NCBI RefSeq assembly: GCF_008369165.1
Contig: NZ_VOBA01000001.1
Span: 1,791,630 to 1,855,629 of the forward strand
Origin: Dietzia sp. ANT_WB102
Lineage (GTDB): Bacteria; Actinomycetota; Actinomycetes; Mycobacteriales; Mycobacteriaceae
Direction: 5' to 3'
DNA length: 64,000 nucleotides
Part shown: piece after piece, positions 61,651-64,000 of the stretch
How positions within the stretch are numbered: the stretch's first letter is position 1
Layout of the letters: every line of letters begins with the position of its first letter
The notes under the pieces: generated by a model
What the model was told of the DNA's origin: nothing
Seen by the model: the letters and a program-made list of their open reading frames with translations, nothing else
The model's database searches: none
Translations under genes and position numbers: made by a program

Positions 61651-62547
61651 ATGTTCACATTCTCACCGCGCGTCGTCCTGTGGCCGCCGCGGGCACTTCA
61701 CCTCCCTCGAAAGACCGCGAGCATGCCGATCGTCCTGCCCTCCATGGCCCGTCCCACCCTGACGGAGCCCACCTACCTCACGCCTCCCGTCTGGAAGCCG
61801 GTCCTCGCCTGGGCCGGCCTCGTGCTGGGCGGGATCATGGTGGTCGCGGCACTCGGAACGCTCGGCAGCGGTGTTCTCGAGTCTGTGGCGATGGCGCTCA
61901 TCGGTCTGGCCATGGCCTTGCCAGGCGGGTGGTGGGTCTTCTGCGAGCGCGAGGACCGCACCCACGCCGAGGAGGACTTCCAACTCGACCGGCAAGCCGC
62001 TCTCGCCGCGCAGTCGATGGCCGGCTACGTCTCCCCAGACGCGCTGAGCCCGCTGACCTGGAACACACCGTTGAGCCCGTTCGCCCGGCGCTGGCCAGTG
62101 GTCGGCTCCGCCTCGGCCGCCATGCTCGTCGTCGGCGCGGCGCTGATGCCCACGCCCGCGCCCTCGCTGACCCCGGCCTCGAGCCCGGTGGCCGCGACCA
62201 GCACCGTCACCACCACGGCCCGGGCCGCAGCACCGACGACCATCGTGACCCAGACCCCCACGAGCTCACCGGCATCGGCGACCCCGGTCACGCCCGTCGC
62301 CGTCGAATCGGAGTACGCGCCCCGGCAGACCGATTCCCCCGCGCCCACGTACGCGCCCGCCCCGGCCCAGACGTACGCCCCGCCGCAGACCTACGCGCCC
62401 GCCCCGGTCGCCGAGCCGGTCCCGCAGGCGGCGTACTACCCCAACTGCTCGGCGGCCCGGGCCGCCGGCGTCGCGCCGCTGTACCGCGGGCAACCGGGGT
62501 ACGCCTCGAAACTGGACCGCGACAACGACGGCGTCGCCTGCGAATAA
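61651..62547 (+). CDS. Membrane-anchored Excalibur-domain protein
   Basis: A 298-residue protein with two hydrophobic helices at about 51-66 (LAWAGLVLGGIMVVAALGTL) and 77-97, a third near 150-165 (VVGSASAAMLVVGAALMPTP), then a long Thr/Ser/Ala/Pro linker with repeated TYAPAP units. The last 37 residues are an Excalibur calcium-binding domain (YYPNCSAARAAGVAPLYRGQ, DRDNDGVACE) with its DxDxDGxxCE loop and conserved Cys pair. The Excalibur end should face outside. The ATG at 61651 follows GGAGGAG closely; an ATG 24 codons later is the alternative. The role is unknown; such domains occur on surface proteins and nucleases. Confidence 0.82.
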   Translation: MFTFSPRVVLWPPRALHLPRKTASMPIVLPSMARPTLTEPTYLTPPVWKPVLAWAGLVLGGIMVVAALGTLGSGVLESVAMALIGLAMALPGGWWVFCEREDRTHAEEDFQLDRQAALAAQSMAGYVSPDALSPLTWNTPLSPFARRWPVVGSASAAMLVVGAALMPTPAPSLTPASSPVAATSTVTTTARAAAPTTIVTQTPTSSPASATPVTPVAVESEYAPRQTDSPAPTYAPAPAQTYAPPQTYAPAPVAEPVPQAAYYPNCSAARAAGVAPLYRGQPGYASKLDRDNDGVACE

Positions 62548-62812
62548 TCCGCGCCGCCTGCAACCGCGGGCCGTCCCGGCACTGAAAACCTCGTCGTCGT
62601 CGTTCGGGTCGCCGCCGCAGGCGCCCCTATCCCGTCGACTCCACGTCCCCCGGGAGTGGTTCCCCGACCTGTCGTGCCGATCGGGCAAGATGGGCGACGG
62701 CGTCGGGAACACACAGGTGAGCCCGCGCGTTGCACATGTACGAGTGATTCGTCGGTGACCCGGCGGGGACTCTCGACCAACGACCTTCCCCGACAATTCC
62801 GAAGGGACCTCG

Positions 62813-63676
62813 ATGCGCACCAGCAGCAACCCGGTCTTCAGTTCACTGTCCACGGACAGTGCCCGCAGCGCCACCCACCTCGGTGGTGCGGGCCGAGGCG
62901 CCTTCCAGCAAGGACAGTACGGCCAGCAGGGCTTCGGCGCCCAGGCCGGCTACGGTGCCCCGCAGGCGCACCCGCAGTTCGCCGCCGATACGCGGCCCAT
63001 GACGATCGACGACGTCGTCGCCAAGACCGGCACGACCCTCGGTCTGCTCAGCATCGTCGGCGCGATCGCCTTCTACCTCATCACGATGAACCCGGGGCTG
63101 CTGTTCCCGTTCATCCTGGTCGGCGGCATCGGCGGCCTGATCACCGTTCTGATCGCCACCTTCGCGCGCAAGATGGACTCCGCGCCCGTCACACTGACCT
63201 ACGGCGCCCTCGAGGGGCTGTTCGTCGGCGCGGCGACGTACCTGTTCACGATCGATCTGCAGGGGACCGGCGGTGTCCTCGGCGCGGTGGGTGCCGCGAT
63301 CCTCGGCACCATCGGCGTGTTCGTGGGCATGCTTTTCGTCTACAAGACCGGCGCCGTCCGCGTGACGCCCAAGTTCACCCGCTTCATGTCCGCCGCGATC
63401 GTCGGCGTGCTGTTCGCGGCCCTGGGCAGCATCGTGCTGAGCCTGTTCACCGGATCCAACCCGCTGTACGACGGCGGCCCGATCGCGATCGGCTTCACCC
63501 TGCTGTGCATCGGCCTGGCCGCGTTCAGCTTCCTAATGGACTTCGACAACGCCGACCGCCTCGTGCGCGCCGGTGCCCCGTCCAAGATGGCGTGGGGCGT
63601 CGCGCTCGGCCTCACGGTCACCCTGGTGTGGCTGTACGTCGAGATCCTCCGCCTCATGAGCTACTTCCGCGACTGA
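62813..63676 (+). CDS. Bax inhibitor-1/YccA family membrane protein
   Basis: A 287-residue protein of the BI-1/YccA (TMBIM) family. The first 65 residues are soluble and Gly/Gln-rich (GAFQQGQYGQQGFGAQAGYG). Seven membrane helices follow from about residue 72, beginning after MTIDDVVAKTGTTLGLLSIV and including LTYGALEGLFVGA and the conserved end SFLMDFDNADRLVRAGAPSK, MAWGVALGLTVTLVWLYVEI. Family members are calcium-leak channels or modulators of FtsH. The ATG has GAAGGGA five to six bases upstream. A hairpin follows the gene. Confidence 0.9.
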   Translation: MRTSSNPVFSSLSTDSARSATHLGGAGRGAFQQGQYGQQGFGAQAGYGAPQAHPQFAADTRPMTIDDVVAKTGTTLGLLSIVGAIAFYLITMNPGLLFPFILVGGIGGLITVLIATFARKMDSAPVTLTYGALEGLFVGAATYLFTIDLQGTGGVLGAVGAAILGTIGVFVGMLFVYKTGAVRVTPKFTRFMSAAIVGVLFAALGSIVLSLFTGSNPLYDGGPIAIGFTLLCIGLAAFSFLMDFDNADRLVRAGAPSKMAWGVALGLTVTLVWLYVEILRLMSYFRD

Positions 63677-63739
63677 CCGACGCGAGCTGTAGCGCTGCCT
63701 GACTGATCAGGGCAGAACAGGCCCCGGCGAATCCAACGG

Positions 63740-63766
63740 CCCCGGCCCCCGCGAGGGGAACCGGGG
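63740..63766 (+). terminator. Candidate hairpin terminator after the BI-1 gene
   Basis: CCCCGG-CCCC and GGGG-CCGGGG pair as a GC-rich stem, with an AA bulge and a short GCGA loop, 63 bases after the stop. There is no T run. Confidence 0.55.
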
Positions 63767-63816
63767 TCGTCGGCATTTCGGGCAGGTCCTCGAGTTCCAG
63801 CGCCCGGTGCTTCGCT

Positions 63817-63882
63817 GAGTGGTCACATCGCGTCACATCGGCCCAGGAAAAGTGGTGTCGGATTCAACATTTGTGACCACTC
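63817..63882. repeat. 11-bp perfect inverted repeat with a 44-base spacer
   Basis: GAGTGGTCACA and TGTGACCACTC are perfectly complementary. They lie in the non-coding space between the BI-1 gene and a possible minus-strand gene end. They could be an operator pair or two half-sites; the spacing is long for a terminator. Confidence 0.5.
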
Positions 63883-63917
63883 GAGGTCAAGGCACCGGGT
63901 GGGGGCGGAAATGCCGG

Positions 63918-64000
63918 TCAGCCCGGGAGCACGATGCCGAACCACAGGGTGCACACCTGGCGGCCGTAATCACCGAGGTCATCCGGCCCCGTTGTCACCC
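63918..64000 (-). CDS. Possible 3' end of a gene running in from the right edge
   Basis: A minus-strand frame open from the edge to a TGA at 63918 encodes VTTGPDDLGDYGRQVCTLWF then GIVLPG. Only 27 codons are visible, so neither coding status nor function can be judged. Confidence 0.3.
   Translation of the reverse strand, partial: VTTGPDDLGDYGRQVCTLWFGIVLPG

Noticed and set aside
1-64000. CRISPR arrays, tRNA or rRNA genes, insertion sequences, integrase or attachment sites
   Set aside because: No regularly spaced repeats, cloverleaf-like segments, transposase motifs or integrase genes were recognised by eye.

Overview
The window is high-GC DNA from an actinobacterium. The order Mycobacteriales (mycolic-acid bacteria such as Dietzia, Gordonia or Rhodococcus) fits best. 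Supporting signs are GTG/TTG starts, an IdeR-type iron box, a HelR gene with a rifamycin-associated element, Excalibur and DUF6131 proteins, F420-type oxidoreductases, and a 46-residue protein resembling the tiny porins of corynebacteria. The genus is a weak inference. No rRNA, tRNA or CRISPR array was seen.

1-24.2 kb (minus strand) is one very compact six-gene transcription unit that looks like an anti-phage defence island. In transcription order it encodes a SNF2/RapA-type helicase (DrmD-like), an Eco57I/PglX-type adenine methyltransferase (DrmMI-like), a 2153-residue COG1205 helicase with an MZB/DUF1998 zinc module and a possible nuclease domain, a RelE-UvrD fusion helicase, a 1497-residue protein of unknown family, and a second COG1205-type helicase that runs off the left edge. 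The first two genes match the signature pair of class 1 DISARM. The remainder does not match DISARM as usually described, so I treat it as a DISARM-related and possibly undescribed multi-helicase system. A basic coiled-coil protein is divergently transcribed at its promoter end.

24.3-29.5 kb is accessory DNA. It holds two Cys-containing lipoproteins, a GmrSD-like DUF262-DUF1524-RAMA restriction protein, and decayed gene fragments on either side of it. One fragment is the 3' end of an old-yellow-enzyme-type oxidoreductase whose intact homologue lies at 51.2-53.3 kb; the other is the 5' part of a nitronate monooxygenase.

29.9-46.1 kb is mostly ordinary chromosome: sterol-desaturase family protein, ZIP transporter, SnoaL-like protein, a solitary SF2 helicase, small membrane proteins, a class C-type serine hydrolase, HelR with its element, a KUP potassium transporter, two methyltransferases and several mini-genes, including the porin-like peptide. 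46.1-46.8 kb is a relatively AT-rich stretch with no convincing gene.

46.8-64 kb holds a DUF421 protein, an IdeR-box-controlled EfeO-EfeB iron pair without EfeU, an LLM oxidoreductase, the intact oxidoreductase, and a translationally coupled MBL-SDR-alpha/beta-hydrolase operon with an AraC regulator just upstream. It also carries two paralogous mini zinc-ribbon proteins, each preceded by a CsoR-type palindrome, an MFS exporter, a secreted family 1 glycosidase, an Excalibur protein and a BI-1 family membrane protein.
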